64,000 nucleotides of DNA from a virus (IMGVR_UViG_3300025120_006500:1-64000); one strand, 5' to 3'. Counted from the first letter of the stretch, positions 43,464-52,452 are shown. The notes: generated by a model not told the origin, from the sequence alone. Made by a program: numbers and translations.

Positions 43464-44349
43464 GTACCATTACCCCTTGGTTTTTAAATCCTGATTTATA
43501 ATGTTTCTTAAAGAAAGTACTTTGTTCTAGATCTAGTTCTACTATGTCTAGATCTAGTCTACGTAGACTATTAGCATATTGAGCAAGTAGAGGTTCTGGA
43601 TTTTGATCTTTGATTGTATTCCATTTCTTTTCTAAATTATCAAACCACTGCACTTCTGTATAATCCCAATCGCCTAACATAGTCATTTTAGTTCCTAATC
43701 TGGCACCTAGCATACTCCATTGTCCATTCTCAACATCGCGACCTACGTTATGCCATATAGCAAGATGATCTAGATTGCGATTATGTGCTTTTTGTTTAAA
43801 GTCACTTATGCTAGGTTTTGTTCCTCTATCTAAACACATCTTAACACCTTCACGGAATCCTGCTCGCCAGGCCTGGAAAGGAGTTGCATTAGGATATGTA
43901 GTTGAATAGCAATCGTGCATTGCCCAGTAATTAGGATCAAAACAAAACTCTACTGCTGTGTCGTCACTACCATCACTGTTTTCATGAGTTTTCATATTGT
44001 ATATAAATTGTTTAGTCCAACAACTTAGTCCACCATTACCGTACATAAGTCCATTTATTTCGTTACGGGCTTTCCAACGGAATACACAATCTTGATTATC
44101 GTCATCTAACACTAACTGTTGATTAAAGAACTCTGATTTCGGAATGTTATCACCGTCTATTAGAATAAATCTATCTGTAGTGCTAGCATCAGCCGCGGCT
44201 TTGTGTGCGGCATCACTGCCTTTAACTCCATCTATTCTAGTTGCCCAAGGTACCATATTGGAAATTTTAATCCAATACTCTTCTTTTTTAGGCTCGTCGT
44301 AACTGAGATAAACACAATCTAAATCAGCTATATCAACTATTTTCTTCAT
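43456..44349 (-). CDS. GT-A-like glycosyltransferase-family protein
   Basis: 297 residues from ATG 44349; a longer frame to 44391 would overlap the previous gene deeply. Contains DRFILIDGDNIPKSEFF with a DGD motif like the DxD metal site, and ARNEINGLMYG and WRAGFREGVKM shared with the 28519 gene. Likely binds a nucleotide sugar. Acceptor unknown. ATG overlaps the upstream stop. Confidence 0.65.
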   Translation of the reverse strand: MKKIVDIADLDCVYLSYDEPKKEEYWIKISNMVPWATRIDGVKGSDAAHKAAADASTTDRFILIDGDNIPKSEFFNQQLVLDDDNQDCVFRWKARNEINGLMYGNGGLSCWTKQFIYNMKTHENSDGSDDTAVEFCFDPNYWAMHDCYSTTYPNATPFQAWRAGFREGVKMCLDRGTKPSISDFKQKAHNRNLDHLAIWHNVGRDVENGQWSMLGARLGTKMTMLGDWDYTEVQWFDNLEKKWNTIKDQNPEPLLAQYANSLRRLDLDIVELDLEQSTFFKKHYKSGFKNQGVMVRE

Positions 44350-44680
44350 AGTATTCCACGTTAGTGTATGTTTCTTTTTCCAGCAAGACACCTGCGTGAT
44401 TCATGACCACTTGATATCCTTGATTGCTACTCTTTAATTGTACACGATATCCGGTCGGGAAGTCAATAATTTTCGGCTTACCGTCAACTATTTTATAGTC
44501 TCGAGTATCAAAATAAACAGTTTCGTCTACTACAATATACTGAGTATTCTCTGGATGGTTTTGTAGCGTCTGCATATAGATAAAACCAGTATGGTCATAG
44601 TGTAATCTATATTCAACGGCCTCTTCAATGATCTCTGGCCATTTTTCCATAGCTTGATCTAGTTCTTGTTGTGTAAACAT
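44333..44680 (-). CDS. Unknown protein, 115 aa
   Basis: A helical N terminus (QQELDQAMEKWPEIIEEAV) is followed by strand-like repeats (YIVVDETVYFDTRDYKIV, YRVQLKSSNQGYQVVMN). Soluble. Overlaps its neighbours by 17 and 22 nt, so it is part of the glycosyltransferase block. Not recognised. Confidence 0.6.
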   Translation of the reverse strand: MFTQQELDQAMEKWPEIIEEAVEYRLHYDHTGFIYMQTLQNHPENTQYIVVDETVYFDTRDYKIVDGKPKIIDFPTGYRVQLKSSNQGYQVVMNHAGVLLEKETYTNVEYYEENS

Positions 44681-45510
44681 TCTTTATACCTTTCGATTAT
44701 CTCATCGGTGAGCCAATTCTTATCTTGGTAGTGTATAGGATGATATTGATTAACATTGTTAATACGTATCATTGGAAGATCTATTTCTGTCATTATCATT
44801 TCAGTCCAAGATTTATCATCAGGCCAATCATTGATTGCATTTTTCATATGAGTAAAGTTGATAAAATCACAATCAGGCAATGTACATAGTTCAACTCCTA
44901 ATGTTTTTGCCGTAATAGCATAAACTACGTCAGTTGATGCTTCTTCATAATTAAATCCTTTTAGTATATTTTCTTTTACTGTTTCCCATTGTTTAAATAC
45001 TTGTTCTGCTATTTCAAAAAATTCACTAGCAGTTTTGCTATAACGAAAGTACATTAGTCCGTTGTAAACATCCGGCAATTGGTTAGCATCAAATATTTTT
45101 CTATACACTCTTGACTTGGCTTGTTTACCTTTAAAATCTCGTGTGCCTAGACTTAACACTATGTCGCGTAGCCTAAATGCGTGCCACCAATGTTCTATAC
45201 TGCGTGTAAACAAGATATCGCTTTCTACTTTTATTGTTTCTTTGTAAGGACTTAGATTAAACACTTGCCATTCGTTGGCTAACTTCCACTCATCTTGTTT
45301 GGCATAGTCCTCATCTAGAACTCGAATATGATCAAACACTAGTCGTTGCTCGTCTGTGATTTGTTCGTTAGTAGATTTATCAACAATAACACAATATTGA
45401 CTGTCAGGCATAGTTAACTTAATACTCATAGCCTGTGCATATGCTAGTCGTAGATAGTCTACTCCGTCTGTGTTCTGTGCTATAGTTAAAAATCCTCTAT
45501 CTATAGACAT
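44659..45510 (-). CDS. GT-A-like glycosyltransferase-family protein
   Basis: 283 residues starting FLTIAQNTDGVDYLRLAYAQA, with SPYKETIKVESDILF at the DxD-like position (ESD) and a long C-terminal helix region. Paralogous to the 45501 protein. The predicted role is sugar transfer; the degenerate metal site leaves activity uncertain. Overlaps neighbours by 22 and 10 nt. Confidence 0.65.
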   Translation of the reverse strand: MSIDRGFLTIAQNTDGVDYLRLAYAQAMSIKLTMPDSQYCVIVDKSTNEQITDEQRLVFDHIRVLDEDYAKQDEWKLANEWQVFNLSPYKETIKVESDILFTRSIEHWWHAFRLRDIVLSLGTRDFKGKQAKSRVYRKIFDANQLPDVYNGLMYFRYSKTASEFFEIAEQVFKQWETVKENILKGFNYEEASTDVVYAITAKTLGVELCTLPDCDFINFTHMKNAINDWPDDKSWTEMIMTEIDLPMIRINNVNQYHPIHYQDKNWLTDEIIERYKECLHNKN

Positions 45511-46268
45511 ATTTCATCCAACAGTTTTTGGTGGCTGTCACCTAATAGGTAATCTTTATCCATGATGTGTAAATTCTGTCTTGTTATTATGTATGCCTTG
45601 CTGTCTTCTCTCACTATTAGTTTGTTGTTTTGTGTTTCAATCTTTTTAACTCTATGGTCAATTGTTAACATACGCCAAGGTATGCCCGGGCTGGCTTGAT
45701 ATCCTGAAAGAATGTTATCAGCTATAGCAAAAGCATAATCATTACGGAAGTTATCTTCTCTTAAGTGATATAATTTTACGTAGTATTCGTAGTTCCTTTG
45801 TATCCTACCAACTAAATCAAATAACTGTTTGGCTTTTTGAGTTTTTTTAAATACTACCGCAGTCGCCCAGACAAATGCTAAACTTAATATACCCATATCT
45901 CCGTCTTGGCTATGTGTTGGTGATTGGTTGTTTGACATTATTTTATAATCGTCAACCGTATCTAAGATCTTAATCAGGCTGTTGTCAAATATCAAATAGT
46001 CACTGTCTAACAATAAAGTTTCATCATACGGGCTAAGTTCATAAGCACGATATCTATCACCATTAAACCATTGGCTACCGTTTTTATATCCTATCCTCAC
46101 ATTAGTTTGAGGACTCTGCATATCAGTTATAATGGTAACAGGTAATTTTAAATTGTGTTCAATCAATCGTGCGGCACGTTCTGCGATTTTAACGTAGTCG
46201 ACACTGTCAGTGTTGTAGGCAAATAATAAAACGCCTCTAGACTTTGCGTTGTCGTTTAAGTTCTGCAT
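45501..46268 (-). CDS. GT-A-like glycosyltransferase-family protein (DSD motif)
   Basis: 255 residues from ATG 46268; an in-frame ATG at 46286 lies further inside the upstream gene. GVLLFAYNTDSVDYVKIA at the start and SPYDETLLLDSDYLIF with an intact DSD metal motif fit the GT-A fold. Similar start to the 44659 protein. Nucleotide-sugar donor is likely; acceptor unknown. Confidence 0.7.
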   Translation of the reverse strand: MQNLNDNAKSRGVLLFAYNTDSVDYVKIAERAARLIEHNLKLPVTIITDMQSPQTNVRIGYKNGSQWFNGDRYRAYELSPYDETLLLDSDYLIFDNSLIKILDTVDDYKIMSNNQSPTHSQDGDMGILSLAFVWATAVVFKKTQKAKQLFDLVGRIQRNYEYYVKLYHLREDNFRNDYAFAIADNILSGYQASPGIPWRMLTIDHRVKKIETQNNKLIVREDSKAYIITRQNLHIMDKDYLLGDSHQKLLDEICL

Positions 46269-46551
46269 ACTCAATATGCCACGCATTCATCACTGAGTGA
46301 TAATGTTCTTGGCATTTAGTTAGAAACTCTTGTCTATTGACGGGGATTGGATTGTTGTATGTATCTTCTACAAATAATTCTTCGTCATTCCACGTTGAAA
46401 GGAATGCTATCAGTTCAACAGAAACTAAAAATAAACCACCGTTGTGTGCTACGTGTAAGTCTGTCTTAATCTTTTCACGTAATATCTGTTTATTAGTCTG
46501 AAAATCTGTTGCCTGCTTGATGTGTTCTACTAGTTTATTGATTTCGCTCAT
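46237..46551 (-). CDS. Unknown small protein, first gene of the minus-strand operon
   Basis: 104 residues from ATG 46551, 5 nt behind a late-like box; a longer upstream frame crosses the terminator and is rejected. Mainly helical (MSEINKLVEHIKQATDF; EFLTKCQEHYHSVMNAW) with a basic tail. No family recognised. Confidence 0.65.
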   Translation of the reverse strand: MSEINKLVEHIKQATDFQTNKQILREKIKTDLHVAHNGGLFLVSVELIAFLSTWNDEELFVEDTYNNPIPVNRQEFLTKCQEHYHSVMNAWHIEYAELKRQRKV

Positions 46552-46556
46552 ACTAC

Positions 46557-46564
46557 TATTTATC
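46557..46564 (-). promoter_or_regulatory. T4-late-like promoter for the ~18-kb modification operon
   Basis: Minus-strand GATAAATA followed by GTAGT and ATG 46551 (5-nt gap). It sits just downstream of the terminator of the preceding unit and precedes 19 overlapping genes, so it is the natural operon promoter. Near-leaderless start. Confidence 0.6.
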
Positions 46565-46580
46565 GGCCATTGGTAGGAGG

Positions 46581-46609
46581 TAAAAAAAAGCACCCCTCGA
46601 GGTGCTTTT
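46581..46609 (-). terminator. Rho-independent terminator of the fiber-like gene
   Basis: On the minus strand, GCACC-TCGAGG-GGTGC stem with a run of eight T residues after it, 14 nt past the stop of the 46623 gene. A complementary A-run makes it potentially bidirectional. It separates structural genes from the modification operon. Confidence 0.85.
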
Positions 46610-46622
46610 AGTATACGTTTTA

Positions 46623-47573
46623 TTATGCTAACGCAACCACCGGAGTGCCTGAGACAGCGGCCAAATAAGTTGTTGAAGGATACTGTATGTCCACTCTGTG
46701 ACGTAAGGTCATTGAGATAGTATCGTCCCAAGTTTTGTTAGCAACTGCTAGATTTATTCTAAATCTAACTACATTTCCTTTAGCACCTCTGTCTGTGGCT
46801 CCTGCGTAATATACATTAATATTAGCATTGCTGGCAGTGTATGCCGAAGTAGTATCAGTTACTTTAATTAACGTTTGTTCACTGGTAGTAAGATCGTAAT
46901 AACCAATCGATGTAGTATTGGTGTTTAGTGTAATACCTGAACCAGTACGTCCACCGTTGTCTATAGTTCTAAAGTTAACACCACCAATACCGGTTATTAG
47001 ACGATCCACTGACTGTTCACTACCACTACCGCCACCACTAACGCTACTCATTCTATATTGTAGTTCACCACCTGCGTTAAAGAAGTATCTAGCCTGATCA
47101 GCTGATGCAAATGTTACTGTTACGTCATAGTTTGTTGCGATACTCAGTCCACTAGTTGAACTTAGTGAATCGTCTAAGTTACTGCCTGTTGTTTTTGTAC
47201 CCACAGCGTGATGTGTCAAATTAGTAGTATTAATTTGAGTAATTCCTGTTACTACATTTGCAAATGATGTAACAGTTTCTCCAGTAACGATACCGATGTT
47301 TGATCCATTAGCTAATTGTGTCTGCGACTGGTGTGCTAGTGCTTTATTTACGTGATATACCAGTCCACTCCAGCTGGCCGCTGTAACTAAACTGCCAGTA
47401 GTAACTACTGGAAACGCACTAACATCTTGACCGTAGCCCTTTTGTCCAGTACCAACACCCCAGACTAGAGCGAGATTATTAGTGTTTTCATCGTAAGTGC
47501 CACTGGTGTTGCCTGCCCACGCTAATATATTATAGTCCCATTCTCTTATTTCTCCGCCGCTTGTATATGCCAT
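46623..47573 (-). CDS. Fiber/virion structural-like protein
   Basis: 316 residues, Gly/Ser/Thr/Asn-rich beta-type sequence with little charge. It starts MAYTSGGEIREWDYNIL; WGVGTGQKGYGQD and TGIGGVNFRTIDNGGRTGSG are repeat-like turns, and there is a C-terminal SMTLRHRVDIQYP. The composition and position fit a tail or fiber protein. AGGAAAAG serves as ribosome site. Not assignable to a named T4 gene. Confidence 0.65.
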   Translation of the reverse strand: MAYTSGGEIREWDYNILAWAGNTSGTYDENTNNLALVWGVGTGQKGYGQDVSAFPVVTTGSLVTAASWSGLVYHVNKALAHQSQTQLANGSNIGIVTGETVTSFANVVTGITQINTTNLTHHAVGTKTTGSNLDDSLSSTSGLSIATNYDVTVTFASADQARYFFNAGGELQYRMSSVSGGGSGSEQSVDRLITGIGGVNFRTIDNGGRTGSGITLNTNTTSIGYYDLTTSEQTLIKVTDTTSAYTASNANINVYYAGATDRGAKGNVVRFRINLAVANKTWDDTISMTLRHRVDIQYPSTTYLAAVSGTPVVALA

Positions 47574-47601
47574 TACATTCTTTTCCTAAAAATAGTTCTA
47601 A

Positions 47602-49050
47602 TTAATTGTTTAGTTTTACTACTGCTTCTACTGTTCCTGAACCGCTTGTTGTTTTTGTTTGTAATGATCTACCTATAACATTAAATGCCGACATCTCTGT
47701 CCTTAATGCTGATCTAGCGAACCCGTTACCTGCTGATACTAATCTATCGCCTTTCTCTACTGTACCTAGTACTCTAACAGGAACTCTTCCTTGTACTGCA
47801 ATTGCTGGGTGAGTAATATCATTCCCTGCATCACCATTCATCAAGAATGCCGCATTAGTACTTACTACACCAAATACATCTTCTGATAAATCTTCACCTA
47901 CTGCTGTAACTTCTTTAACACCGCCTAATGACACAACAGTGCCAGCTGGTAGTGATTTATCTGATTCAAAGCGTTCTGCCAAATCCGCATATTGTGCAGT
48001 AACAGCTCTTCCATTAAATGTTGTTGCGTATATTGTACTAAATTTAGTACCACTCGCACCTATATCAATGGTATTGTCTGCGTTTGGTAAAATCTTATTT
48101 TGTACTGTTGTAATTCCAACTAAACTTGTTGTGCTTGAATGTGTAACTGCTCCTGTGGCTGTTACTGTTCCTGTAACTGCAACCGCATTTGAGAATGTAG
48201 CAGTATCATTTGACCCTTTAAGTTCAAGTATCTTAGTACTAACTCCACCTTTATTAACAAAGAACTGTATATCTTTGTTAGCTGTAGCATTAGTCATTGT
48301 AATATCACTTGATGATGATGCAATAGTTAAGTCTGATCCTACTAGTAAACTACCAACAGTTAGTGCATATGATGTACTAGCCGCTTGGTCGCTACGTAAA
48401 AATTGTCCTGATGTAATGCCTGACAGTGATGACGCATTAGTAACAGTTCCTGTAACTACTGCCCCTGTAATCGCTGTTGATAATTGGAATCCTGGAACAA
48501 TTGTAGTAAATCCACTTATGCCTGTCCCTGGAGTATATGTAGTATCTTTACTTAAAGTTGCAACAACTGTGTTACTGATATAAAATTTAACAATAACGTG
48601 GCTTGCGGCAGAATCGTCTAGGATTGTTTCTACTACTGCTCCACTAGTTCCACTTGCTGTTGTGTATGTTGGTCCTACAGTTATAAATGCTGAACCACTC
48701 CATACTTTTAATTGTGCGTTAGCTGAATCATACCATAAGTCACCAGTTACCGGACTTGCTGGTTGTGTTGCTCCACTTGCTGAACTTGAAATTGGTTTCC
48801 AAATTGTTCCGTTATAAACTTTTAAAAGTTGATTTGTACTATCAAACCAAAGTTGTCCTTTTAGTGGAGCACTTGGTTCTGTACTGCTATTGAAATTTTC
48901 TAATAACTTAACATAATTTTCATTGAGGAATATACCATAGCCTGCATAGTTTTTTCCTATTAGAGTTAAACTGGTAGCGGTGCTGTTGACCGTCCCATCT
49001 GCTATGGATGCTAGTGTTGTTCCAGCTGTTGTTGTAATTGTATATGCCAT
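47602..49050 (-). CDS. Tail-fiber-like protein with N-terminal repeat domain
   Basis: 482 residues. The N-terminal MAYTITTTAGTTLASIADGT and GQLWFDSTNQLLKVY domain is shared with the 49098 protein. The middle is Thr/Ser-rich beta (VGSLLVGSDLTIASSSSDI). The C-terminal ADLAERFESDKSLPAGTVV region is seen in many phage fiber proteins and probably forms a globular tip. A fiber or receptor-binding role is likely. Confidence 0.75.
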   Translation of the reverse strand: MAYTITTTAGTTLASIADGTVNSTATSLTLIGKNYAGYGIFLNENYVKLLENFNSSTEPSAPLKGQLWFDSTNQLLKVYNGTIWKPISSSASGATQPASPVTGDLWYDSANAQLKVWSGSAFITVGPTYTTASGTSGAVVETILDDSAASHVIVKFYISNTVVATLSKDTTYTPGTGISGFTTIVPGFQLSTAITGAVVTGTVTNASSLSGITSGQFLRSDQAASTSYALTVGSLLVGSDLTIASSSSDITMTNATANKDIQFFVNKGGVSTKILELKGSNDTATFSNAVAVTGTVTATGAVTHSSTTSLVGITTVQNKILPNADNTIDIGASGTKFSTIYATTFNGRAVTAQYADLAERFESDKSLPAGTVVSLGGVKEVTAVGEDLSEDVFGVVSTNAAFLMNGDAGNDITHPAIAVQGRVPVRVLGTVEKGDRLVSAGNGFARSALRTEMSAFNVIGRSLQTKTTSGSGTVEAVVKLNN

Positions 49051-49076
49051 CTATCTATGTACCTATATTATAGTTA

Positions 49077-49084
49077 TATTTATC
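49077..49084 (-). promoter_or_regulatory. T4-late-like promoter box
   Basis: Minus-strand GATAAATA, 26 nt before ATG 49050. Here a short leader is present, unlike the near-leaderless cases. Confidence 0.45.
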
Positions 49085-49097
49085 GTTGTTTAAAACC

Positions 49098-50468
49098 CTA
49101 TGCTTCTCTTTGGAACCAAAAATCTCCATCTTTACCAGCACTTGCATCTGGTTCTGCTGTACTTACCCACTTTGCACTACCACTCCAATACTGTGTTGCT
49201 TTACTAACATAATTACCTGTTGCAATAGTAGTATTACCTAATGCACTAGTGTTAGCAAAATATTGATGGAATGCTGTTGGAGTAATAATACCTTGTGTTA
49301 CTGCTGTTGCTCCACTAGTTAATGCTACTCCGCTAGTTGTTGCACTTAGAACCTGTGTATTTGCAACCACAAGATTAGCAGTTGTAGTATCCATCCAAGC
49401 ATACGTCCAACTTGCTTTATTAACCTTATAAGGATATAATCCTGAATTATTTGTTACCCACTGTGTAGTAGCTACTGTAGTATCTGCTGTACCTGTACCT
49501 TGTGTTACTGCTGATAAGTTGCCACTAAATGTACCTGTTGTTCCACTTAATAGACCAACTACTGTTGCTGTTGTTCTAACTGTTAAATTAGTTGTTATAT
49601 CTGCCGCAACCATTCTAGTCATACTAGAATTACTATCTATGGTTAGTGTTTCTAGACTACCATTTTTAAATACAATATCGCCAGCTTTGTTGTTAGTTAT
49701 CGTAACATTACCTGTTGAATCTGAAATAATACTAGCATTAGTATCTAGTCCTATTACAACATTTGCTAATGTAATTTTATTTGTAGCAGTGTCTTCAGCA
49801 TTCGAACGTAGATAACTTGCGGCCAATTGACCACCTAGGTATGACGCATTATTTGCAGTAGCCCAAATTGTAGCTGAGTTAAGACTAGTATTACCATTAA
49901 TACCTTGCTTGATTGTTGCGTATCCAATAATTGGAGTTTGTGGAGTAAAGTCAGCATCTTTTGAAATTATTTGTGTACGTGCATTATCTAAATATAAACT
50001 AAGAACATTATGACTTGATGCACCACTGTCAGTGATAGTTTCCCAAATTGCACCACTACCATTACGTTGAGGTCCTACTAATTTCCAGCCTGCTACATTA
50101 AATGGCGTTGTTCCATCATAAACATATAACTGTCCGTAACTGGTATCCCACCAAATATCGCCTGATACTGTTGTTGTGGGTGCTGTTCCTTGTGATGTTG
50201 CTGAACTAACTGTTTTAAATTCTGCTCCTGTGTACACACTTAACCTATTAGTTGATGTACTCCACCATAATTGGCCGGCGAGCGGATTAGCTGGACTTGA
50301 TGAACGAGCAAAGTTCTCAATCATATGTACTAAATCATTAGCAATTAATTGACCATAGTCACTATAATTTTTACCAATTAATGTAACACTGGTAAAGCTA
50401 GTATTAATCGTTCCGTCGACGATTGTACCTAGTGTGGTTCCGTCTGTTTTAGTTATGGTATATGCCAT
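49098..50468 (-). CDS. Tail-fiber-like protein, paralogue of the 47602 gene
   Basis: 456 residues. N-terminal MAYTITKTDGTTLGTIVDGT and GQLWWSTSTNRLSVY, plus GDIWWDTSYGQLYVY, match the neighbour's N terminus (duplicated). The middle is Thr/Asn-rich beta; the C terminus ends DGDFWFQREA. AGGG lies before the ATG. Likely one of two alternative or paired fiber subunits. Confidence 0.75.
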   Translation of the reverse strand: MAYTITKTDGTTLGTIVDGTINTSFTSVTLIGKNYSDYGQLIANDLVHMIENFARSSSPANPLAGQLWWSTSTNRLSVYTGAEFKTVSSATSQGTAPTTTVSGDIWWDTSYGQLYVYDGTTPFNVAGWKLVGPQRNGSGAIWETITDSGASSHNVLSLYLDNARTQIISKDADFTPQTPIIGYATIKQGINGNTSLNSATIWATANNASYLGGQLAASYLRSNAEDTATNKITLANVVIGLDTNASIISDSTGNVTITNNKAGDIVFKNGSLETLTIDSNSSMTRMVAADITTNLTVRTTATVVGLLSGTTGTFSGNLSAVTQGTGTADTTVATTQWVTNNSGLYPYKVNKASWTYAWMDTTTANLVVANTQVLSATTSGVALTSGATAVTQGIITPTAFHQYFANTSALGNTTIATGNYVSKATQYWSGSAKWVSTAEPDASAGKDGDFWFQREA

Positions 50469-50486
50469 TGTTTTTCCCTAGTCCTT

Positions 50487-51155
50487 TTATCCCTGACTAC
50501 TTAAATTCGTCAATGTCTGTATTCTTACTGTATAATCAATTTGTATTAACCTATTCAATGATTTTTGTATTGGGCTAAAAATCACGTGTGTTAATAACTT
50601 ACCTGTTCCTGCACCATTAGTACTATACCCTTTGAGTCCTAACTCATCGAAAACAAATTGTCCATTTAAATCTTGACTATTATCAAATACACTTTGCCCA
50701 CTAGGCTCACCGTAGTCTAATAGACAACTAACTATTATATCAGTATAAACAAATCCTGGTGTATGTGTAACAACTATTTTATTTCTTGTAGGATCAGTAT
50801 TCGTTGCATTTGTATCGTCAACTATTTTATAATACTGCGGACTATATAAGTCAGCGTTTTGTACATTGGTATTAGTAGGCAAGTATGTAATTACACCAGT
50901 TGTGTCAACCGTTGTCCCACCGTTACCAAACCACATTTCTGATATGTATCCAGTGCCTTTATTACTAACGCTAAGTGCAAGTGCTTCACTCATATTTTCA
51001 TAGTGAATAGCATTACGCTTATCTACGTAAACTTCTTCACTTTCAGGGTCAAATATTTTGATATGACCTTGTACGTGAACACCACCTATATCATCAGGTT
51101 TCTTTTCTTGTTGAGTCACTTCCGTTTCCTGTTTGTTATCTTTATTATCGTCCAT
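50487..51155 (-). CDS. Virion-associated protein, probably baseplate/tail
   Basis: 222 residues. A disordered, charged N terminus (DDNKDNKQETEVTQQEK) leads to HVQGHIKIFDPESEEVYVDKR and AIHYENMSEALALSVSNKG, a pattern seen in T4-like marine phage structural proteins, then a beta-rich C terminus. Between the fiber genes and the repeat fiber. Late-like box 5 nt upstream of the ATG. Confidence 0.65.
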   Translation of the reverse strand: MDDNKDNKQETEVTQQEKKPDDIGGVHVQGHIKIFDPESEEVYVDKRNAIHYENMSEALALSVSNKGTGYISEMWFGNGGTTVDTTGVITYLPTNTNVQNADLYSPQYYKIVDDTNATNTDPTRNKIVVTHTPGFVYTDIIVSCLLDYGEPSGQSVFDNSQDLNGQFVFDELGLKGYSTNGAGTGKLLTHVIFSPIQKSLNRLIQIDYTVRIQTLTNLSSQG

Positions 51156-51160
51156 ATGCT

Positions 51161-51168
51161 TATTTATC
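51161..51168 (-). promoter_or_regulatory. T4-late-like promoter box
   Basis: Minus-strand GATAAATA followed by AGCAT and ATG 51155 (5-nt gap), predicting a start on the ATG. Confidence 0.5.
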
Positions 51169-51189
51169 GCTTATTAACCATGGGGTATT

Positions 51190-52452
51190 TTAACCTACTC
51201 TGTACCATATTCCACCAGTACCACCACCAACAAACATCAATTTAACTTCAGTGTTGGCCCCAAGAGCAACGTTTCCTAATCTTGTTACTGTGCTTACCCA
51301 TGGACTTATTGTTCTTAAGAACTGAATTTGTACATTTGAGCTAATTGTTAACATTCTTCCATCTTGCACTGTGTTAGGTAATGTTACATCTGTAAAGAAA
51401 CTAACTGGTGCAGGGTCTGATGTTGGTGCAACTAGCAATCTTGTGTTAGTTGCCGCTATTGTAAGTGCTACATTAGCTGATGGGTTTGTAATTTGATATG
51501 CACTTGTTATATCAGCATCATCAATATATCCTTTAATGCCAATATTTGCTACTGATACTTTGTTGTCAGTGTAACCTATTTGCCCAATATTGGCTGTTGT
51601 AACTTTGTTGTCAGTGTAACCTATTTGCCCAATATTTGCTACTGATACTTTGTTATCTGTATAACCTATTTGCCCAATATTTGCTGTTACTATGCCAGCA
51701 GTAACAATAGTATTTGCTACTGATACTTTGTTGTCTGTATAACCTATCTGTCCGATGTTTGCTACTGATACTTTGTTGTCTGTATAACCTATCTGTCCGA
51801 TGTTTGCTGTTACTATGCCAGCCGTAACAATAGTATTTGCTACTGATACTTTGTTATCTGTATAACCTATTTGCCCAATGTTTGCTGTTACTATTCCAGC
51901 AGTAACAATAGTATTTGCTACAGTAACTAAATTAAGTGTGTACCCTATTTGTCCTATATTAGCTGTGTTTACTCTTGATGTTATAACACTATCTTGGACT
52001 GTGTTAGCAAAATCAGTATACCCTTTTAGTGCAAGATTTGATCTAGTTATACCAGTTGCTGTTATAGTATTTGCTAGTCCAACAAATCCAATCATACCTG
52101 TATTAGCTGTTACTATGCCAGCAGTAACTATGGTATTACTTAATGTTGTTGCGGCATTAACAGCACTAATTTGTCCATTAACATAACTAATTGTGCCAGT
52201 ACCAACGTTGGCCGCGGCAACTTGGCCATCAACATAGCCTTTCATTATAGTGTTAGCGAATGCTGTTGCTGAATTACTAGCCGCTACATTTGCATCTGTT
52301 TGTGCTACCACAAATGTTTTTAATTCGTCTACTGTGCTTTTGAGAGTGGTCGGCAAGCCAATGAGATTACCTACCATAGGTAAGTACACATTTCCTGTAA
52401 GTCCCTGCACTGTGGCTGTTATATTAGCCAGTTCACTTATTTTAATTGCCAT
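51190..52452 (-). CDS. Repeat-containing tail-fiber-like protein
   Basis: 420 residues. N-terminal and C-terminal parts are ordinary fiber-like beta (C terminus FVGGGTGGIWYRVG). The centre is a modular array of two units: IGQIGYTDNKVSVAN and TIVTAGIVTAN, mixed in varying order. The array suggests a rod-like trimer with recombinogenic length. ATG abuts the giant gene's TAA, and a late-like box lies 51 nt upstream. Confidence 0.75.
   Translation of the reverse strand: MAIKISELANITATVQGLTGNVYLPMVGNLIGLPTTLKSTVDELKTFVVAQTDANVAASNSATAFANTIMKGYVDGQVAAANVGTGTISYVNGQISAVNAATTLSNTIVTAGIVTANTGMIGFVGLANTITATGITRSNLALKGYTDFANTVQDSVITSRVNTANIGQIGYTLNLVTVANTIVTAGIVTANIGQIGYTDNKVSVANTIVTAGIVTANIGQIGYTDNKVSVANIGQIGYTDNKVSVANTIVTAGIVTANIGQIGYTDNKVSVANIGQIGYTDNKVTTANIGQIGYTDNKVSVANIGIKGYIDDADITSAYQITNPSANVALTIAATNTRLLVAPTSDPAPVSFFTDVTLPNTVQDGRMLTISSNVQIQFLRTISPWVSTVTRLGNVALGANTEVKLMFVGGGTGGIWYRVG
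51530..51960 (-). repeat. Modular coding repeats in the fiber gene
   Basis: Six near-identical copies of the IGQIGYTDNK unit and several NTIVTAG units. The unit lengths are roughly 45 nt and 33 nt, with mixed order. Nucleotide identity is high across copies, so slippage or recombination could change the number of repeats. Confidence 0.8.

Noticed and set aside
46552-46731. Upstream extension of the first operon gene across the terminator
   Set aside because: The extension would cover the hairpin, the late box and part of the next structural gene. The ATG at 46551 next to the promoter box is a far better start.
51530-51960. Repeats resembling a CRISPR array
   Set aside because: Repeats are in-frame coding units with variable order and no uniform spacers; they encode fiber repeats.
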